Of a stretch of DNA of 64,000 nt, positions 9,228-18,516 are shown in pieces (positions within the stretch are counted from its first letter, which is position 1; every line of letters starts with the position of its first letter). This DNA is from Methylotenera sp. L2L1 (GTDB taxonomy: Bacteria > Pseudomonadota > Gammaproteobacteria > Burkholderiales > Methylophilaceae): the NCBI RefSeq assembly GCF_000744605.1, contig NZ_JQMG01000001.1:1984001-2048000 (forward strand), in the 5' to 3' direction. Under the pieces are notes generated by a model. The model did no database searches and had not been told where the DNA came from. It was given only the letters and a program-made list of their open reading frames with translations. The translations under genes were made by a program, and so were the position numbers.

Positions 9228-10562
9228 TTAAATCTCCGCTAGTTGAGAGATGTTTCCAGTGCTACTGGCTTGTCCCATGACAAATGGCAATTCTTCAGTT
9301 AAGAATTGAAACGGACGATTTGCAGGCGACTTTAAGTTCAATGCCAAATGAATCAACTCTATTTTATTTGCTAAGTTGATATCCTCAGGAACACGCTGTC
9401 CATTAGCGGTGTAGTAAAGCTTTAATTTTTCACGAATAATGACATCAAGCGCATTGCCGATAGTGGCAGCTTCATCTAGTTTAGTGATGATGCAGCCATC
9501 AAGACCTTTCCCTTTGTAGGCTTGAATAACATCGGTGAGCGTTTCACCAGTATTAGTCGCGTTTAAGCACAGTAATTTTTTTATAGGTGTTTTGCTGCTC
9601 GAAAGCAGTGCAATTTGTTCCGTTACCATACGGTCACGCTGGCTTACACCCACGGTGTCAATCAGAATGGTGTGTTTGTTTTTCAGTTCATTGAGTGCAA
9701 TAGCAAGGTCTGTTTCATCTTTAACAGCATAAACCATGACACCTAAAATCTTGCCATATATTCTGAGTTGTTCGTGACCGCCGACCCGGTATGCATCCGT
9801 TGTAATTAGCCCTAGGTTTTGTGTGCCGTGTTTCATGACGTAACGCGCTGCAAGCTTGGCTGTCGTTGTGGTTTTGCCTACACCGGTAGGGCCAATTAAG
9901 GCAAACACACCGCCTTGGTCTAACACCTCGGTTTCATTCTCGATGGTATGCAGATTTTTACCTAGGATGTACTTCACCCAGGCATTTGCTTTTTTGCTAT
10001 CTAAATTCTCAGGTAGTTTTTCTGCTAAATATCTTGATAATGCAGGACTAAAGCCAGCCCCCAATAGTGCACCAAGTATTTCAGATTTAATCGGGTCGCG
10101 TTGCTGAACATTGCTCCAAGCAATCGTAGCAAGTTGCGATTCAATCACATTACGCATATTGCGCATCTCATTAAGCATGAATGCCATTTGCTTACTAGTC
10201 GCGACATTGCCTGCACTGGCATGTCGGTGAGCATCATTTATATGTGTTTGCGTGCTTGAGCTTTTTGATTGGCTATCTATTTTTTTAGCATCAAAGTGTT
10301 GATGTTCTTCACGAGCACTCTTATTCAATAATGATAATAATGCCGTTGGCTCATCATGATGTTTAGCTTGTTCGTAATTAAACGCATGCACGGCTTGGTT
10401 ATCATTAACCATTGCATTCATCTCATCTTCTCTAAAAGCCATAATTTCATTACCGCCCGCTACTACCCGATTAGAAAGAATCACAGCGTCATCTCCCAGC
10501 TCTTTGCGGACCATTGTTAGCGCTTCGCGTGAGCTTTTACCGAAAAATCGTCTAATGTTCAT
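9228..10562 (-). CDS. flhF: Flagellar SRP-type GTPase FlhF
   Basis: SRP-family GTPase that sets flagellum position and number. The 444 residues comprise a variable N-terminal B domain (NIRRFFGKSSREAL start), a linker rich in H, Q, S and N (about 60-125), an N domain, and the G domain: P-loop GPTGVGKT at 224-231, TTDAYRVGGHEQLR, DTVG, and TKLDEA (base recognition). The start overlaps the flhA stop by 4 bp (ATGA), a sign of translational coupling. FlhG follows after 2 bp. Confidence 0.96.
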   Translation of the reverse strand: MNIRRFFGKSSREALTMVRKELGDDAVILSNRVVAGGNEIMAFREDEMNAMVNDNQAVHAFNYEQAKHHDEPTALLSLLNKSAREEHQHFDAKKIDSQSKSSSTQTHINDAHRHASAGNVATSKQMAFMLNEMRNMRNVIESQLATIAWSNVQQRDPIKSEILGALLGAGFSPALSRYLAEKLPENLDSKKANAWVKYILGKNLHTIENETEVLDQGGVFALIGPTGVGKTTTTAKLAARYVMKHGTQNLGLITTDAYRVGGHEQLRIYGKILGVMVYAVKDETDLAIALNELKNKHTILIDTVGVSQRDRMVTEQIALLSSSKTPIKKLLCLNATNTGETLTDVIQAYKGKGLDGCIITKLDEAATIGNALDVIIREKLKLYYTANGQRVPEDINLANKIELIHLALNLKSPANRPFQFLTEELPFVMGQASSTGNISQLAEI

Positions 10563-12640
10563 GCAGAACCTCCAATTAGGCTAGTGACGCGTATTGTTTT
10601 TGAGTCGGGCAATTCTTCATGTGAAAGTACACGGAGATTGGGTACAGCACGGCGCAGAAATTTAGCTAGAGCTGCTCTAAGTGGAGCAGAGACTAATAAC
10701 ACAGGCGTTAAGCCCATTTGTTCTTGTTGTCTGGCTGCTTCTTCAGCTTGTCTAGATAGCGTTTCTGCCATACCTGGCTCCATCGCTGAGCCGCCTGTGT
10801 TATTTTGCATCGCTTGTAGCAATAGGCGTTCTAGGTTGTTATCCAGTGACATGACCGTTACTTCATTGCCTGTAGGGAATAGTTGTTGCACGATAGCGCG
10901 TCCAAGTTGCACACGCACTAATGCAGTTAAATCATTGGTATCTTGAGTCTGGCTTGCATGTTCTGAAAGTGTTTCAACAATTGTTCGCATGTCTCTAATA
11001 TGAACACCTTCTACTAGCAAGTTCTGTAGCACTTTTTGCACGATAGCGAGTGGCATGAGTTTAGGTACTAAATCCTCAATTAGTTTAGGAGACTCTTTGC
11101 TAATGTGATCTAGTAATTGCTGTACTTCCTGACGACCTAGCAATTCAGCTGCATGCATGGAAATAATGTGGTTTAAATGCGTTGCGATAACAGTGCCAGC
11201 ATCAACCACCGTGTATCCCATGCTTTGTGCTTCATCGCGAATACCTGCATCAATCCATACCGCTGGTAAACCAAAAGCAGGGTCTGTAGTGATATGTCCA
11301 GCAAGCGGACCTGTGACCATGCCTGGGTCAATCGCTAGATACTGACCGTAATTAGATTCGCCAGTCGCAATTTCAACACCTTTTAACGTAATTCGATAAC
11401 CAGAAGGTCTTAATTCAAGATTGTCGCGAATATGTACAGTGGGGGCGAGGAATCCAATTTCATTCGCAAACTTCTTGCGTAAGCCTTTAATTCGCTTCAG
11501 TAAATCACCACCTTGTAGCTTGTCTACTAATGGGATCAAGCGATAGCCAACTTCCAACCCTACCGTATCTACCGGTGTCACATCATCCCAGCTGGCTTCT
11601 TCTACTTCTAATGGGGCAACAGGTGCTTCTTCAACATCAGGCTCTTCTTTGATCGTATTTTGTCGCTCATTCACAAGGTAAGCGATACCCGCAAGAAAGA
11701 GTGCTAATGTTAAAAATGCAAAATTTGGCATACCCGGAATGATGCCCATGCCACCCACAATGGCCGCAGTCACGTAAATCACTCTAGGGTTAGAAAATAA
11801 CTGTGTCGTTAGTTGGCCGCCAATATCTTCAGTATTGGCTACCCTTGATACAACCACACCAGCTGCAACAGAAATAACGAGTGAAGGAATTTGCGCAACC
11901 AAACCATCACCAATCGCAAGTAAGGTATAGATTTTGACAGCATCTTCAAAGGCTAATCCGTGTTGAACCATCCCAACAATTAGGCCGCCTACAATATTGA
12001 TAATCGTGACTAGAATACCTGCAACCGCATCACCACGGACGTATTTACTCGCACCATCCATTGCGCCGTAAAACTCAGACTCTTGACTAATTTCAGTTCG
12101 GCGTTTGCGCGCCTCATCTTCACCAATTAACCCAGCGTTCAGATCGGCATCAATCGCCATTTGTTTACCTGGCATTGCATCTAGAGTGAAACGCGCACCA
12201 ACTTCAGCAATACGCCCTGCGCCCTTTGTTACAACGGTAAAGTTGATGATGGTTAAGATGATAAACACCACAATGCCCACTGTATAGTTGCCGCCAATCA
12301 AAAAGTGACCAAATGCCTCAATCACTTTACCAGCAGCATCAGGGCCGGTGTGTCCTTCGGTGAGTACAACGCGGGTAGAAGCCACGTTGAGTGATAAGCG
12401 TAGCATTGTGGTAACTAATAACACAGTTGGGAATGCGATAAAGTCGAGTGCCTTTTTAGTTTGCAACCCAATTAGCAATACCATGATAGACAGTGCAATA
12501 TTAAAGCTGAATAACACATCCAGTGCGATAGCAGGTAACGGCAAAATCATCATTGATAACAGCAAAACAATGATAAGAGGTGCAGCAACCGTGCGGCTAC
12601 CTAGATTGCTCATCCAGGCTGGTAAGTTAATTGGATTCAT
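10559..12640 (-). CDS. flhA: Flagellar type III export gate protein FlhA
   Basis: Major export-gate membrane protein of the flagellar type III secretion system. The 693-residue length is standard. The N-terminal half has about eight membrane helices and the FHIPEP-type loop (RIAEVGARFTLDAMPGKQMAIDADLNAG). A linker at about 330-365 is rich in E and V, and the C-terminal half is the cytoplasmic docking domain for chaperone-substrate complexes (VIVETLSEHA, VLSHEELP). Its ATG shares a base with the flhB stop (TAATG) and its stop overlaps flhF by 4 bp. Confidence 0.97.
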   Translation of the reverse strand: MNPINLPAWMSNLGSRTVAAPLIIVLLLSMMILPLPAIALDVLFSFNIALSIMVLLIGLQTKKALDFIAFPTVLLVTTMLRLSLNVASTRVVLTEGHTGPDAAGKVIEAFGHFLIGGNYTVGIVVFIILTIINFTVVTKGAGRIAEVGARFTLDAMPGKQMAIDADLNAGLIGEDEARKRRTEISQESEFYGAMDGASKYVRGDAVAGILVTIINIVGGLIVGMVQHGLAFEDAVKIYTLLAIGDGLVAQIPSLVISVAAGVVVSRVANTEDIGGQLTTQLFSNPRVIYVTAAIVGGMGIIPGMPNFAFLTLALFLAGIAYLVNERQNTIKEEPDVEEAPVAPLEVEEASWDDVTPVDTVGLEVGYRLIPLVDKLQGGDLLKRIKGLRKKFANEIGFLAPTVHIRDNLELRPSGYRITLKGVEIATGESNYGQYLAIDPGMVTGPLAGHITTDPAFGLPAVWIDAGIRDEAQSMGYTVVDAGTVIATHLNHIISMHAAELLGRQEVQQLLDHISKESPKLIEDLVPKLMPLAIVQKVLQNLLVEGVHIRDMRTIVETLSEHASQTQDTNDLTALVRVQLGRAIVQQLFPTGNEVTVMSLDNNLERLLLQAMQNNTGGSAMEPGMAETLSRQAEEAARQQEQMGLTPVLLVSAPLRAALAKFLRRAVPNLRVLSHEELPDSKTIRVTSLIGGSA

Positions 12641-13827
12641 TAGGCAAACGCTCCAGGTTCATTTGACACATCATCTACGCTGGGAAGTGGCAACAGGCTG
12701 TGAGGATCCAATTCATCAGGTACCACTAAAGTGCTTGGCACTTCTGGTTGATGGCCCCCATCTTTTTTGAAAATACGCATTTGAAATACGTAAGCCAATA
12801 TTTCAGCAACAGCTGTATATAAAGCTTCGGGGATTTCATGCTCTAGTTCAGTGTGTGCGTATATTGCACGTGCTAGTTTAGGTGATTCAACGATAAGAAT
12901 TTTGTGCTCATCAGCAACTTCACGTATCTTCAATGCTACGGCATCCGCACCTTTAGCCACCACAACAGGAGCTCTCATACCGCCTTCTTTATATTGAATG
13001 GCAACAGCATAGTGGGTCGGGTTGGTAATGACGACATCCGCATTTGGGATTTCAGACATCATTCTACGTCTAGACATTTCTCGTTGTTGCTGACGAATTC
13101 TAGATTTGATTTCTGGATTACCATCAGACTCTTTAGATTCGCGCTTGACCTCTTCTTTTGTCATCTTCAGTTTTTCAGCGTATTGATATAACTGAAAAGG
13201 CACATCAATAGCTGCGATAAAAACAAGCACACTGACAATTGCTAAGAAGCTAAATAACAATAAATCATTCACTTCAGCAATACTTTGATTTAAGGGCAGT
13301 AACGAAAGTGAAAGAATCGACTCCATGTCGTTGGCGATAACGATATAAGAAACAACGCCTACTAAGATTGCTTTGCTTATAGATTTAATCAATTCAGCAA
13401 GAGCGTTCTTCGAAAACATATTGCTCAAGCCAGTGATTGGATTTAATTTTCCAAATTTTGGTGCAAGTGCTTTTTCACTAAATACCCAGCCACCAATCAG
13501 GGCTGGTGACGCAATCGCAACAACAAACAAAATCAACGCTAAAGGGGAGAATGCCAGCAATAGATTGTAAATGTTATCGGATATTTTCATTAAAAGTATC
13601 ATTGGATCATAAGCATAAGCGCGCTCCAATGTTAGCCCTGAACTCATGGATGTTTTCAATGCCTCACCTAGTTGGCCTCCCATCATTAGCATTGCAAAGC
13701 CGGCAGCAAGCAATACTGTCACTGTAGCAAGCTCACGAGAGCGCGGAACGTCACCTTCCTCACGCGCTTTTTCTAAGCGCTTGGGGGAGGCCTCTTCCGT
13801 TTTCTCTAAATCGCTTTCTTCAGCCAT
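12640..13827 (-). CDS. flhB: Flagellar export switch protein FlhB
   Basis: Substrate-specificity switch of the flagellar export apparatus. The 395 residues begin with the typical charged leader (EKTEEASPKRLEKAREEG), have four membrane helices between about 30 and 210, and a cytoplasmic domain with the autocleavage motif NPTH at residues 269-272. First gene of the minus-strand operon that runs to motD. The 658-bp region upstream is shared with the divergent flhDC genes. Confidence 0.97.
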   Translation of the reverse strand: MAEESDLEKTEEASPKRLEKAREEGDVPRSRELATVTVLLAAGFAMLMMGGQLGEALKTSMSSGLTLERAYAYDPMILLMKISDNIYNLLLAFSPLALILFVVAIASPALIGGWVFSEKALAPKFGKLNPITGLSNMFSKNALAELIKSISKAILVGVVSYIVIANDMESILSLSLLPLNQSIAEVNDLLLFSFLAIVSVLVFIAAIDVPFQLYQYAEKLKMTKEEVKRESKESDGNPEIKSRIRQQQREMSRRRMMSEIPNADVVITNPTHYAVAIQYKEGGMRAPVVVAKGADAVALKIREVADEHKILIVESPKLARAIYAHTELEHEIPEALYTAVAEILAYVFQMRIFKKDGGHQPEVPSTLVVPDELDPHSLLPLPSVDDVSNEPGAFA

Positions 13828-14485
13828 TACGCGTCCTGTTACTTAAATAATGCTATTTGGGTCAACTTTGAAACTAAATGCTTTATTACTGACTATATTA
13901 TTAATTAAAGTAATGTCATTGCATCTTGAGAATAAGCAGGTGAAAACCCTGCTTTCTTATTGTCGAGGTCTATTAAAGAATGATTTATTTACATGCTTAG
14001 ATTATTTTTAATTATTTATAAAAAATATTAAAAATAATTTTCAATATAAAACAATTGGTTACGTGTTTTTATCATATTTATTTAAATTTTTTTATAAAAT
14101 ACCCTAAAGTTTTCAAAAGTACTGCCGATATATGGTTATTAGATGAAACCGTTAATGTTTATTGCTTTAATTTTTGCATCTAATTTGCAATTTACTAACG
14201 GTGTCAATCATAAAAACTTTAGGATTTTTGATGATTTTAAAAAGTTAATAAAATCAATATCTGTTATTTATTTGTTCATTATAAATACAGTTAATACATA
14301 TATTTAAGTACCCATACAGCCAATGTAGGTGTTTGTAAGACAAGCACCTACATTGGCTCGTCCTGTTTCCTCACAAAAAAAACCGACAGCGTATTCTTGT
14401 TAATTGCGGTAAAAGAGCTCAAAGTGTATCTAACCAAAGCTCGTATGCTTTAACAACTGCAATATATTAAGAATCGGAAATAAAA
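13828..14485. promoter_or_regulatory. AT-rich divergent control region flhB / flhDC
   Basis: No gene is visible in these 658 bp. Positions about 13980-14110 are extremely A/T-rich, as expected for a bent or H-NS-like-protein bound promoter. A long hairpin lies at 14318-14358. The region should contain the promoter of the flagellar master regulator flhDC on one strand and of flhB on the other. I could not pick a convincing single promoter by eye. Confidence 0.5.
14318..14358 (+). promoter_or_regulatory. Long hairpin in the flhDC leader
   Basis: Perfect 14-bp inverted repeat AGCCAATGTAGGTG (14318-14331) with CACCTACATTGGCT (14345-14358). Pairing continues inward (TTTG with CAAG, one G-U) to leave a 5-base TAAGA loop. 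It lacks a T tract, so it is not a standard terminator. It lies about 130 bp before flhD, where E. coli flhDC mRNA has a regulated leader. It could also be a genome-wide repeat; only a genome search can tell. Confidence 0.55.
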
Positions 14486-14803
14486 ATGACTGAAATAGAA
14501 TTGATGTCGGAAATTAGAGATGCCAACCTCAACTATTTAATGTTGGCGCAGCAGTTGATTCGTGCAGATAAAGCCACCGCCATTTTCCGTTTGGGTATCA
14601 GTAGTGATATTGCTGACCTGTTAGAAGGTTTGAGTAATATGCAGTTGGTTAAGCTAAGTGGTGCTAATGTTATGCTGGCAAGGTTTCGCTTTGATGATAG
14701 TGCCATTTTGGGTATGCTTACTAACTATACAAAAGATCGATCACAAGCGCATTTACATACGGCCATCTTAATGTCTGGGCAAGTGGCCGAGTCAATGGTT
14801 TAG
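14486..14803 (+). CDS. flhD: Flagellar master regulator subunit FlhD
   Basis: FlhD joins FlhC to form the FlhD4C2 activator of class II flagellar genes. The 105 residues match the family length and sequence (ISDANLNYLMLAQ-like start, DKATAIFRLGIS, then HTAILMSGQ near the end). It is followed by flhC after 45 bp. This places the locus under enterobacterial-type FlhDC control, although the operon on the other strand encodes FlhF/FlhG as in polar flagellates. Confidence 0.95.
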   Translation: MTEIELMSEIRDANLNYLMLAQQLIRADKATAIFRLGISSDIADLLEGLSNMQLVKLSGANVMLARFRFDDSAILGMLTNYTKDRSQAHLHTAILMSGQVAESMV

Positions 14804-14848
14804 TTAAATAGTGCTCGTCACGGTAATAAAATTAAGAAGGAAACTATC

Positions 14849-15427
14849 ATGGAAAATAAAAGCCCAGTGACTTCTGCCAAAAGTGTGGTCAATGAGTCGG
14901 AGCAAATTCAGCTTGCTATTCAGATGATTAAGTTGGGTGCGAGATTGCAACTGTTGGAGTCTCAAACTACTCTGTCACGTGAGCGCTTGATTAAGCTTTA
15001 CAAAGAGCTCAAAGGCGTTTCACCACCAAAAGGCATGCTACCATTTTCTACAGATTGGTTTTTAACTTGGCAGCCGAATATTCACTCTTCTATTTTTTAT
15101 AATATTTATAAATTTATGCTTGATTACACAGGTGAAACCGGTATTCATGCAATCATTAAGGCTTATAGTTTATATCTTCAGCAGGTGGAGACGGAAGAGG
15201 GTGCTGAGCCAGTGTTGTCTATGACGCGCGCTTGGACGATGGTGCGCTTTGTGGAGAGTAAAATGCTGAAATTGCAGAGCTGTAGCTGCTGTGGGGGTAA
15301 CTTTATAGTCAATGCTTATGATTTAAATGGTCGTTATGTATGTAATTTATGCCATGTTCCTTCTAGAGCGGGAAAAACTAAAAAAGCAAAAGAGCTCACT
15401 TACAAGGTAGTAACAATGAGCGCTTAA
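14849..15427 (+). CDS. flhC: Flagellar master regulator subunit FlhC
   Basis: Zinc-containing partner of FlhD. In 192 residues it has the DNA-binding helical part ([29 protein letters not shown]) and a C-terminal zinc cluster formed by Cys145, Cys148, Cys165 and Cys168 (CSCCGG ... CNLC); an extra cysteine, Cys147, lies between. A purine-rich AAGAAGGA ribosome site precedes the ATG. Next gene is a membrane methyltransferase, not motA as in E. coli. Confidence 0.95.
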   Translation: MENKSPVTSAKSVVNESEQIQLAIQMIKLGARLQLLESQTTLSRERLIKLYKELKGVSPPKGMLPFSTDWFLTWQPNIHSSIFYNIYKFMLDYTGETGIHAIIKAYSLYLQQVETEEGAEPVLSMTRAWTMVRFVESKMLKLQSCSCCGGNFIVNAYDLNGRYVCNLCHVPSRAGKTKKAKELTYKVVTMSA

Positions 15428-15551
15428 CGGGTGCTTGTAATGTTCTTATATTGTGTTAAGGTTTTGATGGCTTGTAGTACATAATGTCTAGAAGTACATA
15501 AAAATATAATAGAAACATTCAGTACATGCTCTGCATCACAGGGGAGTGAGT

Positions 15552-16376
15552 GTGTATCTGAAATTTAATTGGCATCAAATGTTGCGGTTATTCTTCAATA
15601 AAATCAATCTAAAGCCAGCTACACTCGCTGTTTTAATACAAGCTGTTGCCTTTTTTTTTGTTTTTTCATTCGCATGGATTGTTAAGTCGCAATCACTCTA
15701 CGTGATAAGTGCTATGCCAATGTGGTTCATATCGTTTTTGGTCTTGATGCAAGCGACCGTTGCTGCATGGTTTGCAAATATAACGAATATGGCCAAATGG
15801 TGGCGTTGGATACACTTCATCTTCCCGCTAGCTGTTTGGGTAATGTCTCAGTTGCATGTTCCTAATGCAATCTATTTGATAGGATTTTTGCTTAGTCTAA
15901 GTTTGTACTGGACAACTTTTCGTACACAAGTTCCATTTTTCCCTTCTACAGCTGCCGTTCGGCAACAAGTTTTAACATTCATTCCTCAACATCAACCTAT
16001 GCGCATCATTGATATAGGTAGTGGTTTAGGAGATATGTCTATGTATATTGCCAAAGTAAGGCCGGATTGCTTAGTCAATGGTATTGAAATAGCGCCCTTG
16101 CCTTGGTTAATCAGTGTGGTGCGCGCAAAGCTCAAAGGTTCAAAAGCAGATTTTAGAATTGGTGATTATCGATTATTGAATTTTGCAAACTATGATCTTA
16201 TTTTTGCCTATTTATCACCTGCAGCAATGTCTGATTTGTGGCAAAAGGCACAAGCCGAAATGCGTTCTGGGGCGCTATTAATAAGTTATGAGTTTGAGAT
16301 TGAGGGTGTCGAGTCGACAGAGGTTATTCAGGCTGGCGACAATGAGAAGATGTTGTACGTCTGGAAAATCAAATAA
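15552..16376 (+). CDS. Membrane-anchored class I SAM-dependent methyltransferase
   Basis: Predicted methyltransferase with about four N-terminal membrane helices (residues about 20-125, rich in F, W and L) followed by a cytosolic Rossmann domain with motif I IIDIGSGLGD near residue 152 and an acidic strand end in NGIEIAP. The substrate is unknown. I prefer GTG 15552, 5 bases after AGGGGAG; GTG 15546, two codons upstream, overlaps that site. Its position between flhC and motA suggests a link to motility, for example modifying a membrane lipid, receptor or flagellar part, but that is inference from neighbourhood only. Confidence 0.8.
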   Translation: MYLKFNWHQMLRLFFNKINLKPATLAVLIQAVAFFFVFSFAWIVKSQSLYVISAMPMWFISFLVLMQATVAAWFANITNMAKWWRWIHFIFPLAVWVMSQLHVPNAIYLIGFLLSLSLYWTTFRTQVPFFPSTAAVRQQVLTFIPQHQPMRIIDIGSGLGDMSMYIAKVRPDCLVNGIEIAPLPWLISVVRAKLKGSKADFRIGDYRLLNFANYDLIFAYLSPAAMSDLWQKAQAEMRSGALLISYEFEIEGVESTEVIQAGDNEKMLYVWKIK

Positions 16377-16601
16377 TTTATTGCGATGGATATTAATCTT
16401 TATAGTTAGTGGTTTTGTCGGTAAGCGCATGATTATTTGATAAATATCTATCTTTGTAATTTGCTCAATATTGATGTTGCCTCATTAATTGATAGTAGTG
16501 TTATAAAAAATTGCTTTATTCAAGTAATTACTTTACGTTATATTGGCTATTCTATTAGGAATGTTTGAAAACTGTAGTATCAAAATCTGGAGTACGAAAG
16601 T

Positions 16602-17462
16602 ATGTTTGTTATTATTGGGTACGTCGTTATCTGCGGAGCGGTTTTTGGTGGTTATGCTATGGCGGGCGGTCATTTAGGTGGCTTATGGCAACCGCTAGAA
16701 GTGGTGATGATTTTTGGTGGGGCGTTAGGTGCTTTTGTTGTAGGTAACGACAGTAAAGCAATTAAGGCTACAGTGAAAGCTTTACCTACCGTGTTTAAAG
16801 GGTCTAAATTTAACAAAGCCCTTTATATGGATTTGCTAGCGTTGTTATTTGAAATTCTTACTAAAATTCGTAAAGATGGCATGATGTCCATTGAGAATGA
16901 TGTTGAAAATCCTGAGGCTAGCCCTTTGTTTAGTAAATATCCAGCATTGCAGCATGATCATCATTTAATTGAATTTATTACAGATTATTTACGCCTGATG
17001 GTTTCTGGCAACATGGACGCGTTTCAGGTTGAAAATTTGATGGATAATGAAATAGAAACGCATCATATGGAAGGGCATGTGCCTGCCCATTGCATATCAA
17101 AATTAGGTGATGGTTTACCTGCATTTGGTATTGTTGCAGCGGTGATGGGTGTTGTGCATACAATGGAAAGTTTGCATCTACCACCAAATGAATTAGGGGT
17201 TTTGATTGGGCATGCATTGGTCGGTACTTTTTTAGGTATTTTATTAGCTTACGGTTTTGTTGGGCCGCTTGCTGGCTTGTTAGAACAAAAGCTTGAAGAG
17301 AGCACAAAAATGTATCAAACGGTTAAAGTGACATTGTTAGCAAGCCTTAATGGCTATGCACCAGCTATTGCTGTTGAGTTTGGTCGTAAAGTGCTTTATT
17401 CAACAGAGCGTCCTGGTTTTGCCGAACTTGAAACGCATGTTAAGCAAGCTAAGGGCAAATAG
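16602..17462 (+). CDS. motA: Flagellar stator protein MotA
   Basis: Proton-channel subunit of the main stator. The 286 residues have helices near 2-20, 30-50, 168-190 and 198-222, the cytoplasmic loop rich in charged residues, and the conserved GDGLPAFGIVAAVMGVVHTM stretch. The length matches E. coli MotA (295). motB begins 11 bp after its stop. This is the second stator gene set of the window, paralogous to motCD at 6023-7655. Confidence 0.96.
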   Translation: MFVIIGYVVICGAVFGGYAMAGGHLGGLWQPLEVVMIFGGALGAFVVGNDSKAIKATVKALPTVFKGSKFNKALYMDLLALLFEILTKIRKDGMMSIENDVENPEASPLFSKYPALQHDHHLIEFITDYLRLMVSGNMDAFQVENLMDNEIETHHMEGHVPAHCISKLGDGLPAFGIVAAVMGVVHTMESLHLPPNELGVLIGHALVGTFLGILLAYGFVGPLAGLLEQKLEESTKMYQTVKVTLLASLNGYAPAIAVEFGRKVLYSTERPGFAELETHVKQAKGK

Positions 17463-17473
17463 GGGAAGTTGTT

Positions 17474-18412
17474 ATGGCTGAGGAACTGCGCAAGCCGATT
17501 ATCGTAAAAAAGATTAAAAAAGGTGGGGGTGGACACCACGGTGGCGCTTGGAAAATTGCCTATGCCGACTTTGTGACGGCCATGATGGCTTTTTTCTTGT
17601 TGATGTGGTTGCTTGGGTCAACTTCTAAGGCTCAAAAAGAAGGGATATCTGAGTATTTTAAAACGCCATTAAAAGTAGCATTGATGGGTGGGGATTCCGT
17701 CGGGGCCAGCGATACCTTAATTAAAGGTGGCGGTGGTAAAGATATGACGAAAAAGCAAGGGCAGGTCAAGCCGGTTGATGGTCCGCCAGGTAAGCAAAAA
17801 GCTGTTGATGTGAAAGATGCCAAAGCAGCGCTGGAAAAGGTTGAGGCTCAAAAGCTGGAAGAGTTAAAGCTTAAGCTAGAGCAATCCATAGAGGAAAGCC
17901 CTACTTTAAGTAAATTTAAGAAACAATTGTTAATCGATATCACTTCAGAAGGTTTGCGTATACAAATTGTTGATGAGCAAAATAGACCAATGTTTGAGTC
18001 TGCAAAAGCTGAGATGCAGCCATATGCTAGACAAATTCTGAAGGAAATTGGGCAGATGCTTAATGGAGTCTCCAATAAAATAAGTTTGTCAGGGCATACT
18101 GATGCAGCTACTTATTTAAATGGTGAAAAAGGTTATAGCAACTGGGAGCTGTCCGCTGACCGTGCTAATGCATCACGCAGAGAATTGATTGCTGGCGGGA
18201 TGGATGAAGCTAAATTATTACGTGTTGTAGGGTTGTCTTCAGTTTCTTTGTTTGATAAGGATGATCCGCTTAATCCAATCAATCGACGTATCAGTATTAT
18301 TGTGATGAATAAACAGGCTGAGATGGATGCAATGAAAGATGATGGGGAGGCGACATTGGCATCTGATGCAGATAGTGCGACGGTAGATAATGTACTGAAT
18401 AAAAATAACTGA
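17474..18412 (+). CDS. motB: Flagellar stator protein MotB
   Basis: Peptidoglycan-binding stator subunit. 312 residues: a short basic, glycine- and histidine-rich N-terminus, one membrane helix with the channel aspartate Asp32 in AYADF, the plug and linker, and an OmpA-like domain at about 140-280 (LSGHTDA, NWELSADRANASRREL, NRRISIIV). Cotranscribed with motA. Confidence 0.96.
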   Translation: MAEELRKPIIVKKIKKGGGGHHGGAWKIAYADFVTAMMAFFLLMWLLGSTSKAQKEGISEYFKTPLKVALMGGDSVGASDTLIKGGGGKDMTKKQGQVKPVDGPPGKQKAVDVKDAKAALEKVEAQKLEELKLKLEQSIEESPTLSKFKKQLLIDITSEGLRIQIVDEQNRPMFESAKAEMQPYARQILKEIGQMLNGVSNKISLSGHTDAATYLNGEKGYSNWELSADRANASRRELIAGGMDEAKLLRVVGLSSVSLFDKDDPLNPINRRISIIVMNKQAEMDAMKDDGEATLASDADSATVDNVLNKNN

Positions 18413-18516
18413 TGTAATGCGATATGTCTTGGTTTTAAATTAAAGCCAATGGCAATTCTTTGAATAATAATGGTGTGCTTCATTAAGTAGTATCAACGCG
18501 TTAGGGTCGTTGTTGT

